Shown one piece after another: positions 62,095 to 64,000 of a stretch of DNA of 64,000 nucleotides (its first letter is position 1; each line of letters starts with the position of its first letter). Source of the stretch: CAVVGB01 sp963747715 (lineage in GTDB: Bacteria > Actinomycetota > Thermoleophilia > Gaiellales > Gaiellaceae). Both the position numbers and the translations under genes were made by a program. The notes beneath the pieces are model-generated. The model did no database searches, was not told the origin of the DNA, and saw only the letters and a list, made by a program, of their open reading frames with translations. The stretch covers positions 1 to 64,000 of the forward strand of contig CAVVGB010000003.1 in the NCBI GenBank assembly GCA_963747715.1, read 5' to 3'.

Positions 62095-63300
62095 ATGGCG
62101 TCCTACGGCTACACGGCGATCAACGCCTCCGGCCTCGAGCTGGACGGCGAGATCAACGCTCCCGACCAGGGCGCGGCGCGCGAGGCGCTCCGCGTCCGCG
62201 GGCTGCTTGCGCTTTCGCTCACCGAGAAGCAGGCGAGCTCGAAGGGCATCCTGGCCGTCAAGAAGGTCAAGGCAAAGTCACTCCAGGTCTTCTCGCGCCA
62301 GTTCGCCACGATGGTCGAGGCCGGCCTGAACGTCGTCACGGCTCTCCTGGTCCTCGAGGAGCAGACCGAGGACAAGAAGCTCGCCGCCGTCGTCAGCGAG
62401 GTCCGCGCGGACGTCGAGGGCGGTCTCCTGCTCTCGCAGGCGCTAGCCCGCCACCCGAACATCTTCTCGCGGCTCTACGTCGCGATGGTGGAAGCGGGCG
62501 AAGCCGCCGGCGTGCTCGACGTCGTGCTCGACCGCGTCGCGTTCCAGATCGAGAAGGACACGAAGATCAGGCGTCGCGTCAGGGGCGCGATGATGTATCC
62601 GCTTATGGTCATGAGCTTCGCGACGCTCGTGCTCATCGGCATGCTGATGTTCCTCGTCCCGGTGTTCGTGAACATCTTCCAGCAGCTGGGCGGCGACCTT
62701 CCGACGCTGACGAAGATCGTCCTGACGATGTCGAACATCCTTAAGGGCTACTTCTACATCATCTTTCCCGTCTGGGGCGGTCTCATCTTCGGCTTCTTCC
62801 GCTACAAGAAGACGCCGCGCGGCAAGCGCATGTGGGACAAGTTCCGGCTCAAGCTTCCCGTTGGGATCGGCAAGGTCGTCCTCAAAGTCGGGATGGCGCG
62901 CTTTTCGCGCACGCTCGCCACGCTCGTCGCGTCTGGCGTCGACATCATCCGCTCGCTCGAGATCACCGGACAGACCTCGGGCAACAGCCTCATCGAAGAG
63001 GCGACGCTGCACGTTCGCGAGCGCGTGCACCAGGGCGTCCCGATCGCCGTGCCGCTCGCGGAGAGCCCGATCTTTCCGCCGATGGTGGCGCACATGGTGC
63101 GCGTCGGCGAGGAAACCGGTGAGCTCGAGAAGATGCTCGAGAAGATCGCCGACTTTTACGAGGACGAGGTCGACACGTCGGTCGCCACGCTCACGTCGAT
63201 CATCGAGCCGCTCATGATGATCGGCGTCGGAATCATGGTCGGGATCATCATCATCTCGATGTACCTGCCCATGTTCAAGCTGCTCACGCTGATTCAGTAG
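62095..63300 (+). CDS. pilC: Type IV pilus inner-membrane platform protein PilC
   Basis: This 401-residue protein starts MASYGYTAINASGLELDGEI and has two homologous T2SSF domains (VFSRQFATMVEAGLNVVTAL and MARFSRTLATLVASGVDII). Four membrane helices include MVMSFATLVLIGMLMFLVPVFV and LMMIGVGIMVGIIIISMYLPMF. PilC is the membrane platform for PilB and PilT. It ends the pilus locus. The longer frame from 61942 is rejected because it covers the divergent pilV start. Confidence 0.95.
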   Translation: MASYGYTAINASGLELDGEINAPDQGAAREALRVRGLLALSLTEKQASSKGILAVKKVKAKSLQVFSRQFATMVEAGLNVVTALLVLEEQTEDKKLAAVVSEVRADVEGGLLLSQALARHPNIFSRLYVAMVEAGEAAGVLDVVLDRVAFQIEKDTKIRRRVRGAMMYPLMVMSFATLVLIGMLMFLVPVFVNIFQQLGGDLPTLTKIVLTMSNILKGYFYIIFPVWGGLIFGFFRYKKTPRGKRMWDKFRLKLPVGIGKVVLKVGMARFSRTLATLVASGVDIIRSLEITGQTSGNSLIEEATLHVRERVHQGVPIAVPLAESPIFPPMVAHMVRVGEETGELEKMLEKIADFYEDEVDTSVATLTSIIEPLMMIGVGIMVGIIIISMYLPMFKLLTLIQ

Positions 63301-63333
63301 CGCGAGCTCGGGTCGGCGAAAGCGAGCTTTGCT

Positions 63334-63558
63334 CTAGCGCGAGCGGGTGCCCGTCTTCTTGCGGGTCGCCTTCACCTTGGCCGTCTCGATGTGGACCGAG
63401 CCCGAAGCCGGCGCGAGAATGCTCTCGCGTCCGTCGTCCCAGCGCACGCGGTAGCGAGCCGGCTCCTGCTGCAGAACCTCCTCGATCACGCCCCCGCGCG
63501 CTGTGTGCGTGACGCCCTTGGGCTCGACCACGACACGGTCTCCCGTTTGCCCAGTCAT
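63334..63558 (-). CDS. DUF1918 domain protein
   Basis: This 74-residue protein has TGQTGDRVVVEPKGVTHTAR and GGVIEEVL...YRVRWDDGRESIL, matching the small beta-barrel DUF1918 family found in actinobacteria. A Lys/Arg-rich tail follows. The ATG at 63558 matches the domain start. The frame extended to 63759 is a shadow. The role is unknown. Confidence 0.88.
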   Translation of the reverse strand: MTGQTGDRVVVEPKGVTHTARGGVIEEVLQQEPARYRVRWDDGRESILAPASGSVHIETAKVKATRKKTGTRSR

Positions 63559-63765
63559 CGCTTGCGAAGGATACGCCGCCGGGCGCCCGCGGGCAGCAGT
63601 CATTAGGAGGGCTTGACGAAATACAGCCGATGCCGCCTGGCCGCGCTGGATCGCCGCGAATGCTGCGTCCTCGGCCGTACTTGAAATCAGTACGAACGCT
63701 CCCTGCGTCCGTTGCCTCGTGCCGCCCATCGCACCCAGTCGGCGAGCGAATTCCGCCAAACCCTC
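63559..63765. other. 207-base gap with no gene recognised
   Basis: I see no open frame with family signatures and no clear hairpin here. It should contain the promoter of the minus-strand DUF1918 gene. Confidence 0.5.
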
Positions 63766-64000
63766 CTAGGCGGTGCGTGCTTCCGCTTCGCGGCCCAGGG
63801 CCCAGCGCAGGGCGCGAGCGAGCCACCAAAGGGCCAATCCGAGCGCGAGGGCCCACAAGAGGTTGACGGCGAAGCCGACCGCGCCGACGGTCAGCGCGAG
63901 CGCCCATCCCCACGCGCTGTCGAGGTCGCGCAGGAGCCCGATGTGGAGGATTCCGGCCGCTGCGAGGAGCGCCGCGAGGACCGGGAGAGGAAACGCCGGC
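63766..64000 (-). CDS. Membrane protein C-terminal fragment, runs off right edge
   Basis: The minus strand has an open frame from the right edge to a TAG at 63766 to 63768. It gives two helices (FPLPVLAALLAAAGILHIG and GWALALTVGAVGFAVNLLWALALGLALWWL-type stretch) with a short basic tail ending REAEARTA. The start lies outside the window. The sequence is hydrophobic without frameshift and therefore a real membrane protein of unknown function. Confidence 0.65.
   Translation of the reverse strand, partial: PAFPLPVLAALLAAAGILHIGLLRDLDSAWGWALALTVGAVGFAVNLLWALALGLALWWLARALRWALGREAEARTA

Overview
The window looks like two unrelated pieces of DNA joined near position 19,060. Bases 1 to about 19,060 have moderate GC, clearly lower than the rest. 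They encode a diderm-type gene set: a glycolate oxidase subunit, an SDR and a Gfo/Idh dehydrogenase, a partial complex I cluster (nuoL-M-A-CD-E-F, minus strand), a PHP phosphoesterase, type II secretion pseudopilins (gspG-H-I-J-K-N), alaS and the start of moaC. From about 19,070 to 64,000 the DNA is very GC-rich and its genes suggest a monoderm, deep-branching actinobacterium, probably of the Thermoleophilia/Gaiellales type. That placement is inferred from family composition, codon use and the absence of any outer-membrane secretin beside the pilus genes. Both moaC and a permease gene are cut at the join, so a chimeric contig is the simplest explanation.

The actinobacterial part begins with a lipoprotein, secreted metalloproteases, a UBP-type zinc finger protein, a DUF5996 protein, an MMPL exporter, a VOC protein, an MFS exporter and a methyltransferase cluster. 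Next come thyX, an ECF sigma/anti-sigma pair divergent from superoxide dismutase, plsY, a FolE2/MptA-type GTP cyclohydrolase, fpg and asparaginase. A three-gene sensory operon follows (four near-identical PAS repeats, a histidine kinase, and a receiver-PAS-kinase hybrid), then the primary sigma factor, a large membrane glycosyltransferase, a cation diffusion transporter, a histone-H1-like protein and tRNA-Tyr.

Bases 46,677 to 63,300 are a type IV pilus locus: two PilT-like ATPases, a murein hydrolase with lytic transglycosylase and M23 domains, a PASTA protein, minor prepilins, prepilin peptidase, PilB, PilA, PilM-N-O, a PilP-position protein, a PilV-like prepilin and PilC. Five start sites in this locus, plus the lipoprotein gene at 19,401, are preceded by a T-rich/AG element 14 to 15 bases before GCCGATAA or a close variant. 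This resembles a sigma-28 (FliA/WhiG) promoter, and most of the starts lie only 7 to 12 bases downstream, so leaderless transcripts are likely. A common sigma-28-like regulon for monoderm pili is the most interesting biological hypothesis here.

At least a dozen genes on both sides of the join, including housekeeping genes, are broken by 1- to 2-base shifts. This points to consensus indel errors rather than real pseudogenes, so broken genes are annotated at full length with the likely shift positions.
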